From Cytobacillus sp. IB215665 (GTDB lineage Bacteria; Bacillota; Bacilli; Bacillales; SM2101), in the NCBI RefSeq assembly GCF_033963835.1, contig NZ_JAXBME010000002.1, forward strand, positions 248,001 to 312,000: a DNA stretch of 64,000 bases, given 5' to 3'. The notes under the pieces were generated by a model. It was not told the origin of the DNA and did no database searches. It saw nothing but the letters and a program-made list of their open reading frames with translations. Each line of letters opens with the position of its first letter. Positions within the stretch are counted from its first letter, which is position 1. This document shows, in pieces, positions 29,499 to 39,714 of this stretch. A program made the translations under genes and the position numbers.

Positions 29499-30815
29499 AT
29501 GAGAAGAATACGTTTACCATTCTTTGTTATGATGTTATTTACAGCAGTTATTCTATCTTTTATCCCTATGAAAGGCTCCACTAGTGGGGAACTGGTCTAT
29601 GTTATCCCTGTGGAAGACACTGTAGAGAAAGGTTTATATGCATTCATTGATCGTTCAATTTCTGAAGCAGAGGAAGCTGGGGCAGATTTAATCATATTAG
29701 AAATAAATACCCCTGGTGGGGCGGTGGATGCTGCTGGAAAAATTGGAAAACGAATTAGTTCTACAGATGTTCCGATTGTGGCATATGTAAATATTCATGC
29801 TCTATCAGCAGGTGCATATATTGCATTGAATGCAGATGAAATTTATATGAGTCCAACTGCCTCTATGGGGGCTGCAGCGGTCATAACAAGTGATGGTAAT
29901 GCAGCAGACGAAAAGGCTCAATCATCATGGAATACATCGATGGAAGGAGCTGCGGCTTTGAACAGTCGTGACCCTATATACGCGATCGCTATGGCTGATA
30001 AAGAGGTTGATCTCCCAGAGTATAATGCAGAGAAAGGAAAGCTGTTAACTTTAACAGCTGATCAAGCCTATGAAGTGAAGTATGCTGAAGGAATCGTAAA
30101 TAATCGCTCAGAGCTAACGCAAATATTTGGTTTTGACAATCCAGAGATTGTGGAAACAAAAGTCAGTTTGGCAGAAAATATCGCGAGATTTATAACTAAT
30201 CCGGTTGTTGTCCCAATCTTACTATCAATCGGCAGCATTGGCTTGTTAGTTGAGTTATACTCACCGGGATTTGGTGTACCGGGCTTAATGGGGGCGTCGA
30301 GTTTATTATTGTTTTTCTACGGCCATTTTGTAGCAGGCCTTGCAGGAATGGAAGCAATTATCTTCTTTTTTGCTGGCGTTGTGCTTATTATTTTAGAATT
30401 TTTTGTCCCGGGGGGAATATTAGGGATGATTGGTTTTGGATCAATTCTTACTAGCTTATTTTTAGCGACGGACGACGTTGGACACATGGCGGTATCGTTA
30501 CTAATTGCGATTTTTGTTACAATATTAGCCTCAATTCTATTATTTAAGGTGTTTGGCAAAAAAATACGTATTTTTAACAGAATTATCCTAAGGGATTCTA
30601 CAAATAGTGATGAAGGCTATATAACGAATAAGAATAGAAATGATTTGATTGGAAAAGAAGGTTATACAACTACTGTACTCCGTCCTTCGGGAACTGTTGT
30701 GATTGATAATGAACGCCTAGATGTTGTCACTGAAGGTGGTTATATCGATAATAATAAAAAAATTAAAGTGATTAAAACAGAAGGAGCTCGTATTGTAGTT
30801 AGAGAAATAGTATAG
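29499..30815 (+). CDS. yqeZ: NfeD-type membrane serine protease YqeZ
   Basis: 438 residues. It has an N-terminal signal sequence (about 1-25), a ClpP/SppA-like protease domain (about 30-230) with LEINTPGGAVDAAG and VNIHALSAGAYIALNAD, four to five membrane helices (about 235-370) and a C-terminal OB-fold NfeD domain. This family partners flotillin/SPFH proteins, and floA lies directly downstream. The SD GAAAGGAGGG precedes ATG 29499. Control by sigma-W suggests a cell-envelope stress role. Confidence 0.93.
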   Translation: MRRIRLPFFVMMLFTAVILSFIPMKGSTSGELVYVIPVEDTVEKGLYAFIDRSISEAEEAGADLIILEINTPGGAVDAAGKIGKRISSTDVPIVAYVNIHALSAGAYIALNADEIYMSPTASMGAAAVITSDGNAADEKAQSSWNTSMEGAAALNSRDPIYAIAMADKEVDLPEYNAEKGKLLTLTADQAYEVKYAEGIVNNRSELTQIFGFDNPEIVETKVSLAENIARFITNPVVVPILLSIGSIGLLVELYSPGFGVPGLMGASSLLLFFYGHFVAGLAGMEAIIFFFAGVVLIILEFFVPGGILGMIGFGSILTSLFLATDDVGHMAVSLLIAIFVTILASILLFKVFGKKIRIFNRIILRDSTNSDEGYITNKNRNDLIGKEGYTTTVLRPSGTVVIDNERLDVVTEGGYIDNNKKIKVIKTEGARIVVREIV

Positions 30816-30879
30816 AATGCAATTATAAAATGTTGTATAAAGTAATAAGAACGATAATATATCAAGGAGGAATATGTTT

Positions 30880-31878
30880 ATGCAATTTGATGCTGGAACT
30901 ATTTTAGTATTGTTAGCTGTAGCACTTGTCATAATTGTTTTAGCCGTATTATTTACGTTTGTTCCAATTATGCTCTGGATATCTGCTCTAGCTGCAGGTG
31001 TAAGAGTAAGTATTTTCACTTTAATCGGAATGAGGTTACGTCGAGTTATCCCGTCAAGGGTCATCAATCCATTAATTAAAGCAGTAAAGGCTGGCTTAAA
31101 TGTTAGTACAAATCAATTGGAGAGCCACTATTTAGCAGGAGGTAACGTAGATAGAGTTGTGAACGCTCTTATTGCCGCACAGCGTGCGAATATAGAGCTG
31201 TCATTTGAACGTTGTGCTGCGATAGATCTAGCTGGTCGTGACGTATTAGAAGCAGTTCAAATGAGTGTTAACCCTAAAGTAATTGAAACACCATTTATTG
31301 CGGGTGTTGCGATGGATGGCATCGAAGTAAAAGCGAAAGCACGTATTACAGTGCGTGCAAACATTGATCGCTTAGTCGGTGGTGCTGGAGAAGATACAGT
31401 TATAGCCCGTGTAGGTGAAGGGATTGTAAGTACAATCGGTTCGTCAGGTAATCATAAAAAAGTTTTAGAAAACCCAGATTTAATTTCTCAAACAGTGTTA
31501 GCGAAAGGTCTAGATTCAGGAACTGCATTTGAAATCTTGTCGATTGATATTGCCGATATTGATATCGGTAAAAATATTGGGGCAGAGTTGCAAATAGATC
31601 AAGCTGAAGCAGATAAAAATATTGCCCAAGCTAAGGCGGAAGAACGAAGAGCTATGGCTGTTGCCAAGGAGCAAGAGATGACGGCTCGTGTTCAAGAAAT
31701 GCAAGCTAAAGTTGTTGAAGCCGAAGCCGAGGTTCCTCTCGCTATGGCAGATGCATTACGGACAGGTAAGCTTGGAGTCATGGATTACATGAGTCTAAAA
31801 AATATAGATGCTGATACAAATATGAGAGACTCTATAGGAAAGCTTACTGACGATCAAGATGAAGATGAACAATCGTAG
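30880..31878 (+). CDS. floA: Flotillin-like protein FloA
   Basis: 332 residues. It has an N-terminal membrane hairpin (about 6-45), the SPFH domain with [20 protein letters not shown], and a C-terminal Ala/Glu-rich coiled coil (about 235-300) with [19 protein letters not shown]. FloA organises membrane microdomains. ATG 30880 is 8 bp behind AAGGAGGA; ATG 30874 is too close to it. It is in the same sigma-W operon as the upstream protease. Confidence 0.95.
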   Translation: MQFDAGTILVLLAVALVIIVLAVLFTFVPIMLWISALAAGVRVSIFTLIGMRLRRVIPSRVINPLIKAVKAGLNVSTNQLESHYLAGGNVDRVVNALIAAQRANIELSFERCAAIDLAGRDVLEAVQMSVNPKVIETPFIAGVAMDGIEVKAKARITVRANIDRLVGGAGEDTVIARVGEGIVSTIGSSGNHKKVLENPDLISQTVLAKGLDSGTAFEILSIDIADIDIGKNIGAELQIDQAEADKNIAQAKAEERRAMAVAKEQEMTARVQEMQAKVVEAEAEVPLAMADALRTGKLGVMDYMSLKNIDADTNMRDSIGKLTDDQDEDEQS

Positions 31879-31902
31879 CGTTCATGATGGGGGTGACTCC
31901 TA

Positions 31903-32367
31903 ATGGAGCAAATTATAGATTTCTTCATATCAAATATAGTTTTATTAGTGATTTTGTTTGGTGTGTTTTCTAGAATATTTAAAGGTTTTTCATCAGGGGC
32001 TTCTAATTCAAAAAGAACTTCATCAACAAATGAACCAAAGCCTGTTATTTTTAATGAAGTGGAAGACATGCATAATCCTCAAGCAAGTACTGTGGAACGC
32101 GAAAATGAAGTTGCTGAGTCAAAAGTAGATTTATATCATCAATTAAAAGAAGTTGTTAGGGAACGAAACAATCAATCAATAGAAAAAACTGAACCAATAC
32201 AGAGGAAAAGCGTGAAACAGGTGAAGAAGGAAAATCAGCTGTTGATAACGAAAAAAAGTGTTGTGCAAGGAGTAATTTTTAGCGAAATTCTTGGACCTCC
32301 GCGAGGGAAAAAACCATATCAGCCAATTTCACACCGTTCACAGTCGAAAATGGGTCAATCTAGATAA
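31903..32367 (+). CDS. yqfB: YqfB-like membrane-anchored protein
   Basis: 154 residues. There is one N-terminal membrane helix (IIDFFISNIVLLVILFGVF), then a long polar, probably disordered tail rich in Glu, Lys, Gln and Asn. It is recognised only by position behind floA. There is no catalytic motif. The SD GGGGGTGA precedes ATG 31903. It is the end of the sigma-W operon, closed by a very strong terminator. Confidence 0.72.
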   Translation: MEQIIDFFISNIVLLVILFGVFSRIFKGFSSGASNSKRTSSTNEPKPVIFNEVEDMHNPQASTVERENEVAESKVDLYHQLKEVVRERNNQSIEKTEPIQRKSVKQVKKENQLLITKKSVVQGVIFSEILGPPRGKKPYQPISHRSQSKMGQSR

Positions 32368-32381
32368 GAAATTATAGTGAT

Positions 32382-32430
32382 AGAACCCCCTTTTAACTCA
32401 TAAACATGAGTTGAAAGGGGGTTCTTTTAT
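32382..32430 (+). terminator. Very strong terminator after yqfB, overlapping the yqfC SD
   Basis: A 19-bp continuous stem (32382-32400 with 32407-32425, one G-T pair) and a 6-base TAAACA loop, then TTTATT. Its 3' arm contains AAAGGGGG, the SD of yqfC. Confidence 0.9.
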
Positions 32431-32431
32431 T

Positions 32432-32713
32432 ATGAAGAAATTGCGGCATCAAATGAGAAATTGGCTTACAAATAAACTAGAACTACCCGCAGATGTGACG
32501 ATGGATCTTCCCCGCATAACAATGATTGGACAATTACACATTTATATTGAAAACCACCGGGGATTGCTTTCATTTTCTGATGATGAACTGCGATTATTGT
32601 TAAAGCAAGGTCAACTGCTCGTAAAAGGAGAGTCCTTTGTAATTAAAATGATACAACCAGAGGAGCTCTTATTGGAAGGGAAAATTGAACAAGTTACATA
32701 TATTAATGATTAA
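32432..32713 (+). CDS. yqfC: Sporulation protein YqfC
   Basis: 93 residues with the YabP/YqfC family sequence (DLPRITMIGQLHIYIENHRGL in two parts, then FSDDELRLLLKQGQLLVKG). In B. subtilis yqfC and yqfD form a sigma-E sporulation operon. ATG 32432 lies 11 bp after AAAGGGGG, which is in the terminator stem just upstream. I could not find a convincing sigma-E promoter by eye. Confidence 0.9.
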   Translation: MKKLRHQMRNWLTNKLELPADVTMDLPRITMIGQLHIYIENHRGLLSFSDDELRLLLKQGQLLVKGESFVIKMIQPEELLLEGKIEQVTYIND

Positions 32714-32727
32714 TTAAGGGGGAAAAA

Positions 32728-33915
32728 ATGAAAAATCAGTGGTTGAACTTTATGACTGGTGTTATTCAAGTAAATGCTAAAGGCAAAGGTATTGAAAGAT
32801 TTATAAATCAATGTATTCAAAATGATATAAATATATGGAATGTCAAGAGACAGGGAACAGAGTCAGTTACTTTTTTTATGTTACTGAAAGATGTTAGTAA
32901 GGTAAGACGAGTTGTAAGAACATTTGACTGTAAGCTTTTTTTTATCCAAAAAGTTGGACTACCTTTCCTAATAAAAAAAGTACTTACAAATAGTGGTTTT
33001 TTACTTGGACTATTACTTTTTTTTGTCATTATGATTCTGTTATCGAATATCGTCTGGCAGATTGAAATTGATGGCGCTCAACCTCAAACTGAGCATCAAA
33101 TTTATCAACATTTAGATGAAATGGGTGTTAAAAAAGGGAAATTACAATTTCTCCTTGAAGATGTCGATGTTATTCAACAGCAGTTAACAAACAATATTGA
33201 TTCAATTACTTGGATTGGTGTAGAACTAAGGGGTACTACATATCATTTTCAAGTAGTTGAAAAGGAAGAACCAGAAGAACCAGAACAAATTGGTCCTCAA
33301 CACTTAGTAGCAAAAAAAGAATCAGTAATTACTAAGATGTTTGTAGAAGAAGGTCAGGCTATTGTTGAAATCAATCAACATGTCAATAAAGGAGAATTAC
33401 TAGTAAGTGGAATGATCGGAAAAGAAGATAATACTCAAATAGTCGCTGCACGTGGAAAGGTATATGGTGAAACTTGGTATCGGGCAACAGTGAAAACACC
33501 GTTATCCCAAACAATACATGTACTTACTGGTAATTCAAAGTCAAAACATCTAATATCATTTGGGGGTATAACCCTTCCATTTTGGGGATTTGCTAAAAAT
33601 GACTATCGGAATTATGAAACATACGAAACAACAAAAGATCTTCATTTATTAAATTGGAAGCTGCCAGTATCATATATGAAAAATGTGATAAGGGAAACAG
33701 AGACAGTTGAAAGAGTCTATTCAGTGAAGGAAGCAAAAGAACTGGCAATTGAATCTGCACGAACAGAATTGCAAACTAAACTTGACGAAGATGCAACTAT
33801 AAAAGAAGAAAAAGTTTTGCACGAAACGAATGAGAATGGTAAATTAAAGGTAGAAATTATTTACACAGTAATAGAAAATATCGCAATTGAGAAGCCAATC
33901 ATTCAAGGAGATTAA
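32728..33915 (+). CDS. yqfD: Sporulation protein YqfD
   Basis: 395 residues. It has a soluble N-terminal part, one strong membrane helix at about 90-108 (NSGFLLGLLLFFVIMILL), then an outside domain with VKKGKLQFLLEDV and a C-terminal KLKVEIIYTVIENI. It matches the YqfD/SpoIV-like family, a mother-cell sporulation protein of unknown biochemistry. The SD AAGGGGGA precedes ATG 32728; the stop is 3 bp before phoH. Confidence 0.92.
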   Translation: MKNQWLNFMTGVIQVNAKGKGIERFINQCIQNDINIWNVKRQGTESVTFFMLLKDVSKVRRVVRTFDCKLFFIQKVGLPFLIKKVLTNSGFLLGLLLFFVIMILLSNIVWQIEIDGAQPQTEHQIYQHLDEMGVKKGKLQFLLEDVDVIQQQLTNNIDSITWIGVELRGTTYHFQVVEKEEPEEPEQIGPQHLVAKKESVITKMFVEEGQAIVEINQHVNKGELLVSGMIGKEDNTQIVAARGKVYGETWYRATVKTPLSQTIHVLTGNSKSKHLISFGGITLPFWGFAKNDYRNYETYETTKDLHLLNWKLPVSYMKNVIRETETVERVYSVKEAKELAIESARTELQTKLDEDATIKEEKVLHETNENGKLKVEIIYTVIENIAIEKPIIQGD

Positions 33916-33918
33916 ATA

Positions 33919-34881
33919 ATGTCAGAAGCGTTAGTAACGATAAAACAACAAGTAAAAAACGCAAATGAAGCCATTTCATTATTTGGTATTCATGATACTA
34001 ACTTAAAGCGTATTGAAGAAGAACTGCAAGTAACGATTGTAACTCGTGGTGAAACAGTAAGTGTATCTGGTGACAATGAGAATGTAAAACAAGCGGATGA
34101 GATTCTAACACAGTTATTGAAGCTAATTAGAAATGGTATTCAAATTGGTGAACGAGATGTTTTATATGCCATTCAACTAAGTAAAAAAGGCACGCTAGAA
34201 TATTTTGATGAACTTTTTAAAGAGGAAATTGCTGTAACAGTAAAAGGCAAATCAATTCGCGTGAAAACTCTCGGACAGCGTCACTATATCTCATCAATTA
34301 AGAATAATGATATGGTGTTTGGTATTGGACCAGCAGGGACAGGGAAAACGTATTTAGCAGTAATCATGGCAGTGAACGCATTAAAAAATGGACATGTCAA
34401 AAGAATCATACTTACTCGACCTGCTGTAGAAGCAGGGGAGAATCTTGGATTTCTACCTGGAGATTTACAAGAGAAGGTAGATCCATATTTGAGACCATTG
34501 TATGATGCTCTCCATGATGTTTTAGGAGTTGAACATACCGTTAGATTAATTGAGAGAGGGATTATAGAAATCGCCCCGTTAGCATATATGAGAGGTAGAA
34601 CATTAGACGATGCATTTATTATATTGGACGAAGCTCAAAATACAACACCTGCTCAAATGAAAATGTTTTTAACTAGATTAGGCTTCGATTCAAAAATGGT
34701 GATTACTGGAGATATTTCTCAAGTAGATTTACCTAAAGGAGTAACATCAGGTTTGGCCATTGCAAAGGAAATTTTGGAGAATATTAAAGGGGTTTCTTTT
34801 GTTTTTCTAGAACAATCAGATGTAGTACGACACCCTTTAGTGAGTAGAATTATTACAGCATACGACAAAGCCAATTTATAA
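33919..34881 (+). CDS. phoH: PhoH family ATPase
   Basis: 320 residues. There is an N-terminal KH-like region, then Walker A GPAGTGKT (about 138-145) and Walker B FIILDEAQN, with SFVFLEQSDVVRHPLV near the end. It is a cytoplasmic NTPase, possibly an RNA helicase-like factor; in Bacilli it sits with ybeY and era, which suggests RNA work. The SD AAGGAG in the yqfD end precedes ATG 33919. Confidence 0.93.
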   Translation: MSEALVTIKQQVKNANEAISLFGIHDTNLKRIEEELQVTIVTRGETVSVSGDNENVKQADEILTQLLKLIRNGIQIGERDVLYAIQLSKKGTLEYFDELFKEEIAVTVKGKSIRVKTLGQRHYISSIKNNDMVFGIGPAGTGKTYLAVIMAVNALKNGHVKRIILTRPAVEAGENLGFLPGDLQEKVDPYLRPLYDALHDVLGVEHTVRLIERGIIEIAPLAYMRGRTLDDAFIILDEAQNTTPAQMKMFLTRLGFDSKMVITGDISQVDLPKGVTSGLAIAKEILENIKGVSFVFLEQSDVVRHPLVSRIITAYDKANL

Positions 34882-34886
34882 AGCTC

Positions 34887-34918
34887 TTGACCCTTGCAAA
34901 TGAATGTATGGGTCAATT
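34887..34918 (+). terminator. Possible terminator after phoH
   Basis: TTGACCC/GGGTCAA with a 16-base partly paired loop, followed by TTTC. Moderate quality. Confidence 0.5.
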
Positions 34919-35310
34919 TCCTATATATATTCTATGCTTTATTTTACTTGCAATGAATGATGTGAAAATGGTTGTTCAGTAACATTATTATTCTAAATAA
35001 GACATACAACAGCGATATCAGGTTTTCATCGTTCAGTTAAGGATAAGAAGGTAAGGGACGCTAGTTGAATCGTGTTAAGCCTTAGTATGATGCTGTTTTC
35101 GCAAAGATTTTTGTTTTACGTATAAAAACATAAACACGTATACAGCTAGATTTCGTGCCATCTTTTCTACTAACGATGACTGTATATTAAAACGTCATCT
35201 CTATCTTCTAGTTTAGGAACTATAGCAACAGAGTTTACGAAAAGACCCTAGTAAGAAAAATAACATTGCGGCAAAAGCAGCTTTTCTAACAAAGGAGGGG
35301 AGCAGAATTC
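34919..35310. other. Gap between phoH and pgpH
   Basis: It contains an inverted R1 copy (35092-35250) in otherwise AT-rich DNA. phoH and pgpH are close neighbours in B. subtilis; here about 430 bp separate them. No gene is seen. Confidence 0.55.
35092..35250 (-). repeat. R1 MITE-like element, inverted copy
   Basis: It begins GCTGTTTTCGCAAAG and ends AGTTTACGAAAAGACCCTA, both R1 ends. The central block, read in reverse, has GATGGCACGAAATCTAG as in other copies. 159 bp. Confidence 0.7.
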
Positions 35311-37518
35311 ATGAAATTAATCGAATATATGAAAAAACTTCTAACATTGCTGAAAGAATATAAGTTTGTTCATATCGGTTTTTATGTTGTTATAGCAGCG
35401 GTTATATTTTTAGCTTTATATAGTAACGTAGAGCCAAAGAAGTACAATATCCAATTACACAGTGATGCAGAACAAACGATATACTCCCCGAAAACGATAG
35501 AAGATAAAGAAATGACTGAGCGAAAAAGAAAGGAAGCTGCTGGAGAGGTACAGGATGTATTCTTACAAAAAAAAGAATATGAAGAAAATAGCGTAGATGT
35601 AATTTCTGACTTTTTTTCTTGGATTGATGAAGTCAATGGCGAATTAAACGAAAAATATGCAAATATTAGAGCGGTTATTGAAAACGAAGAAGGCATAGAA
35701 AATGAAGAAGTTGAATTAGAGCCACAACGCTTAGAACCGACTGATGAAGAAAAAATAGAGTTGCTCAAAACAAAGATGCCAGAAGATATAGTCAATCTGT
35801 TTTCAGATCAGGAGATCGAGGTCCTATTTCAAGCTACACCTGAGCAATTAACAAATGCTCAAGAGAAAGCTATTACAGTAGTGCAAAATATTATGAGTGA
35901 AGAGCTCCGTACTAATGAAATAGAGAGTGCAAAAAGACAAGCAGAGAATGAATTACAGTACCTTAATGTTAAATCTTCGTTAAGAAATACTATATCCAAG
36001 TTAGTGAAATTCGTCATTATTCCTAACATGATTTATGATGTTGAAGCTACCGAGGAAAAGCGGGAACAGGCAAGAAATGCAGTGGAGCCCGTGATGATTA
36101 TACAAGGTCAAATTATTGTAGAGGAAGGAGAGCTGATAACTCAAGATATCATTAGAAAGCTTGAAGTAATTGATTTAGTACAAAATAAACGTTCTTTTCA
36201 GCCTTTTATAGGGCTTGGCTTAATGATTGGTTTGATGTTAGCAGCAGTTGCATATCATTTCTTTAGAGATGAAAGTAAAAGGTCAAATAAGAATGTGGAC
36301 TTATTGTTATATACAATCATATTCACTATAACGATTTTGTTAATGAAAGGAACTAGTTTACTACATCAGTTTGGATGGTCAGATATTGGTTATTTAACTC
36401 CAATTGCTGTAGGCCCTTTGTTAATCAAGGTGTTGATAAATGATCGCTTAGCGGTATTAACTAGTACGATATTTGCTGTGTGCGGTAGTATTATGTTTAA
36501 CGAAGGAGTTATTGGTTCTTTTAACTTTTCGATTGGTGTTTACTTTTTATGTAGTGGCTTAGTAGGTGTGTTTTTCTTAGATCGAATTAACCGTCGTGCA
36601 AAAATTCTTCAATCTGGTCTATTCATTTCGGTAATTAATATTATTGTAATTACATCAATCATGTTACTGAAAAACGGACAATATTCTTTATTGGAAATAG
36701 GAATTTACGTAGCAATGGCGATATTTTCAGGTCTCTCAGCAGCTGTTCTCACAATCGGGATTATGCCATTTTTAGAAGCAGGTTTTGGCATACTTTCGAC
36801 GATAAAACTTATAGAGCTGTCAAATCCAAACCATCCTTTGTTAAGGAAAATACTAGTGGAAACTCCAGGGACATATCATCATAGTGTAATGGTTGCAAAT
36901 CTATCTGAGGCTGCATGTGAAGCGATTGGTGCAAATGGTTTATTAGCTAGAGTCGGTTCATATTACCATGACATAGGAAAGACGAAAAGACCTCAGTTTT
37001 TTATTGAAAATCAAATGAATATCGAAAACCCTCATAACAATATTGCCCCGCAGCTGAGTAAAAATATAATCATTGCACATGCAACAGAAGGGGCAGAAAT
37101 GTTAAGGAAACACAAGTTACCTACTGAAATTGTGGATATAGCAGCACAGCATCATGGAACATCATTAATAAAGTATTTTTATCATAAAGCTCAACAGCAA
37201 TCTGAAATTCCTATATCAGAAGAAGAGTTTCGCTATCCAGGGCCAAAGCCACAAACGAAGGAAGCTGCCATTATAGGAATTGCAGATAGTGTAGAAGCAG
37301 CAGTACGCTCGCTGACAAATCCAAGTTCAGCAGAAATTCAAAAGCTTATTAAGAATATCATTGCAGATCGATTACAAGATGGGCAGCTGAACAGTTGCGA
37401 TTTAACTTTGAAAGAGCTTGATGTTGTTTCATCATCTCTATGTGAAACTTTAAAAGGGATATTCCACTCAAGAATTGAATATCCAGAAGCAACGAGACAG
37501 AAGGTGAAAGAGGCATGA
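35311..37518 (+). CDS. pgpH: Cyclic-di-AMP phosphodiesterase PgpH (7TM-HD protein)
   Basis: 735 residues. There is a membrane helix at about 20-37, an extracellular 7TMR-HDED domain (about 45-290), a block of seven membrane helices (about 300-490) and a cytoplasmic HD domain (about 500-720). His553-Asp554 lie in [11 protein letters not shown], with further HD ligands in [15 protein letters not shown] and [10 protein letters not shown]-type segments. Members hydrolyse c-di-AMP. The SD GGAGGGG is 12 bp from ATG 35311. It overlaps ybeY by 4 bp. Confidence 0.94.
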   Translation: MKLIEYMKKLLTLLKEYKFVHIGFYVVIAAVIFLALYSNVEPKKYNIQLHSDAEQTIYSPKTIEDKEMTERKRKEAAGEVQDVFLQKKEYEENSVDVISDFFSWIDEVNGELNEKYANIRAVIENEEGIENEEVELEPQRLEPTDEEKIELLKTKMPEDIVNLFSDQEIEVLFQATPEQLTNAQEKAITVVQNIMSEELRTNEIESAKRQAENELQYLNVKSSLRNTISKLVKFVIIPNMIYDVEATEEKREQARNAVEPVMIIQGQIIVEEGELITQDIIRKLEVIDLVQNKRSFQPFIGLGLMIGLMLAAVAYHFFRDESKRSNKNVDLLLYTIIFTITILLMKGTSLLHQFGWSDIGYLTPIAVGPLLIKVLINDRLAVLTSTIFAVCGSIMFNEGVIGSFNFSIGVYFLCSGLVGVFFLDRINRRAKILQSGLFISVINIIVITSIMLLKNGQYSLLEIGIYVAMAIFSGLSAAVLTIGIMPFLEAGFGILSTIKLIELSNPNHPLLRKILVETPGTYHHSVMVANLSEAACEAIGANGLLARVGSYYHDIGKTKRPQFFIENQMNIENPHNNIAPQLSKNIIIAHATEGAEMLRKHKLPTEIVDIAAQHHGTSLIKYFYHKAQQQSEIPISEEEFRYPGPKPQTKEAAIIGIADSVEAAVRSLTNPSSAEIQKLIKNIIADRLQDGQLNSCDLTLKELDVVSSSLCETLKGIFHSRIEYPEATRQKVKEA

Positions 37519-37985
37519 GTTTAATTATCGATTTTATTGATGAAACAAAAAAGGTGAGAGACGGACATCAAAACTTGGTGGAAGACATCTTACAATTTGT
37601 AGCAACAAGAGAAAATATTGATGACGGAGCAGAATTATCAATTACATTTGTTAGTAATAAGCGCATACAAGAAATTAATAGAGAGTATAGAAATAAAGAT
37701 CAACCGACTGACGTTATTTCATTTGCTATGGAAGAAATGGGGGAGGATGAAATCGAAATTACAGGTATAGAACTTCCTGTGGTGCTAGGAGATATTATCA
37801 TTTCAACGACCAAAGCAAAAGAACAGGCTGAGGAATATGGACATTCATTTGAGAGGGAGCTCGCTTTTTTATCAGTTCACGGATTATTGCATTTGCTTGG
37901 CTATGATCACGAGACTGAAGAAGAAGAAGTAATTATGTTTACTAAACAAAAGGAAATACTTGAACAATATGGGCTATCGAGATAG
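37515..37985 (+). CDS. ybeY: Endoribonuclease YbeY
   Basis: 156 residues. The zinc motif H-x3-H-x5-H is present as [11 protein letters not shown] (His122, His126, His132). YbeY works in 16S rRNA 3' maturation and ribosome quality control. Its start overlaps the pgpH stop by 4 bp, with SD AAGAGG inside pgpH. The 3' end overlaps dgkA. Confidence 0.95.
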   Translation: MSLIIDFIDETKKVRDGHQNLVEDILQFVATRENIDDGAELSITFVSNKRIQEINREYRNKDQPTDVISFAMEEMGEDEIEITGIELPVVLGDIIISTTKAKEQAEEYGHSFERELAFLSVHGLLHLLGYDHETEEEEVIMFTKQKEILEQYGLSR

Positions 37986-38346
37986 AAATAACAATAAATT
38001 TAGAAACAGTTTGTTGTTTGCGATAAATGGTATTAGACATGTAGCTAGTAAGGAAAGAAATTTTAAAATTCATATTAATATCGCAATTATTGTGTTGTTT
38101 TTAGGATTATTTGTTGGACTTTCTCCAATTGAATGGGTAGCAATAATCATTACGATAGGCATAATGTTGAGTCTGGAAATGGTAAATACAGCAATTGAAA
38201 GAACAGTTGACTTAATTACGAATGATTACCATCCATTAGCTAAACTTGCCAAGGATATTTCAGCTGGAGCAGTTTTGCTTTTTGCGATTATTTCCGTTAT
38301 GATTGGAATACTTATTTTTCTGCCAAAACTTATATTATTTTTATAA
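37969..38346 (+). CDS. dgkA: Undecaprenol kinase / diacylglycerol kinase DgkA
   Basis: 125 residues with three membrane helices and the family signature [11 protein letters not shown] and [16 protein letters not shown]. In Bacilli this enzyme phosphorylates undecaprenol. The start is uncertain: ATG 37969 is 15 bp from an AAAAGGA SD, while an in-frame TTG at 37960 is 6 bp from it. In B. subtilis cdd follows; here an R2 relic and then era follow. Confidence 0.92.
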   Translation: MGYRDRNNNKFRNSLLFAINGIRHVASKERNFKIHINIAIIVLFLGLFVGLSPIEWVAIIITIGIMLSLEMVNTAIERTVDLITNDYHPLAKLAKDISAGAVLLFAIISVMIGILIFLPKLILFL

Positions 38347-38403
38347 GCGGCGCTTGCGCATTTCGAACTCTATCCCCTCGAGTCACATTTGATGCACTCG
38401 GGG
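38347..38403 (+). repeat. R2 relic between dgkA and era
   Basis: GCGGCGCTTGCGCATTTCG, then TATCCCCTCGAGT paired with ACTCGGGG: R2 motifs in a shortened form. It occupies the place where B. subtilis carries cdd. Confidence 0.6.
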
Positions 38404-38453
38404 TTATCGTTTTGTATGTTTCTTACTATTTTATGACATCTTGGAGGATTTTG

Positions 38454-39362
38454 ATGAATACTACAAAATATCATTCAGGCTTTGTATCAATCATTGGTAG
38501 GCCGAATGTTGGAAAATCAACTTTTATAAATCAAGTAATTGGTCAGAAGATTGCAATTATGAGTGATAAACCTCAGACGACACGTAATAAAATCCAAGGG
38601 GTTTATACGGAAGATCACAGTCAAATTATTTTTATTGATACACCAGGAATACATAAACCGAAACATAAGCTTGGCGATTTCATGATGAAGGTAGCGCAGG
38701 ATACTTTAAGAGAAGTTGATATCGTCCTATTTATGGTAAACGCTGTTGAAGGAATTGGTCGTGGTGATGAATATATTATTGAAAGATTACAATTGGTGAA
38801 TACGCCAGTCTTCCTTGTTGTAAACAAAATAGATGAAATCCATCCTGATGACTTGTTGCCGTTAATTAAGCAATATGAAACGAAATATTCATTTAAAGAA
38901 ATTGTTCCAATTTCTGCCTTACAAGGTAGTAACGTCGAAACTCTGCTAGATCAAATTAAAAAACATTTACCTGAAGGGCCTCAGTATTATCCAGAAGATC
39001 AGGTAACAGATCATCCTGAAAGATTTATTATTGCTGAGTTAATTAGAGAAAAGGCACTACATTTAACAAGAGAAGAGATTCCACATTCCATTGCAGTAGT
39101 AATAGACGGTATTCAGCGAAGAGAGAACAATAATGCCATTTATATTAGTGCAACGATAATAGTGGAAAGAAGTTCTCAAAAAGGGATAGTCATTGGAAAG
39201 CAAGGAAAGATGCTAAAAGAAATTGGAAAAAGGGCAAGACATGACATTGAAACATTATTAGGCACGAAAGTGTTTTTAGAGCTCTGGGTTAAAGTTCAAA
39301 AAGATTGGCGCAACAAATTGACACACATTCGAGACTTTGGTTTTAATGAAGAAGATTATTAA
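38454..39362 (+). CDS. era: GTPase Era
   Basis: 302 residues. The G domain has GRPNVGKS (15-22), DTPG, and NKID; the C-terminal KH domain has [15 protein letters not shown]. Era binds the 3' end of 16S rRNA in 30S assembly. ATG 38454 follows TTGGAGG; the in-frame extension upstream to 38412 has no homology. It sits near ybeY, a functional partner. Confidence 0.97.
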   Translation: MNTTKYHSGFVSIIGRPNVGKSTFINQVIGQKIAIMSDKPQTTRNKIQGVYTEDHSQIIFIDTPGIHKPKHKLGDFMMKVAQDTLREVDIVLFMVNAVEGIGRGDEYIIERLQLVNTPVFLVVNKIDEIHPDDLLPLIKQYETKYSFKEIVPISALQGSNVETLLDQIKKHLPEGPQYYPEDQVTDHPERFIIAELIREKALHLTREEIPHSIAVVIDGIQRRENNNAIYISATIIVERSSQKGIVIGKQGKMLKEIGKRARHDIETLLGTKVFLELWVKVQKDWRNKLTHIRDFGFNEEDY

Positions 39363-39540
39363 TGATTTCGATTTGGACAAGTTGTCATCCTGGACTTTTT
39401 CCCATAAAATATAGGGGTAGACGTTTGAGAAACACCTTTTAACAAAATTTGTGTAACATGATATTGGCAGGAGTGCTCACCCTAAACATAGGGATTGGAA
39501 GTTATATGCTAGCGTGTATCATCAGAAAGGTGGGATTCTT

Positions 39541-39684
39541 ATGTTAGATTTTACCTGGAGTATATTTAGTCAAACAGGTAACATTGATACGTACCTTCTT
39601 TTTAAGGAATTAGAGAAGGAAAACGATGGAGGACCCGAAGACAAAGAGAATGACCTAGCAAAACTAGATTTTCCAATGTCGTGA
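39541..39684 (+). CDS. yqzL: YqzL family small protein
   Basis: A 47-residue protein beginning MLDFTWSIFSQTGNIDTYLL and rich in Glu, Asp and Lys, ending in LDFPMS. ATG 39541 follows AAAGGTGGG. Its length and its place between era and recO match YqzL in B. subtilis. Its function is unknown. The 178-bp gap before it has no R1 or R2 copy. Confidence 0.85.
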   Translation: MLDFTWSIFSQTGNIDTYLLFKELEKENDGGPEDKENDLAKLDFPMS

Positions 39685-39714
39685 TCTGCCTGATTTTTTG
39701 GTGGTGGACAAAAC

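Noticed and set aside
32341-32431. Sigma-E promoter for yqfC
   Set aside because: No -35/-10 pair matching the consensus could be placed with proper spacing; the region is occupied by the terminator.
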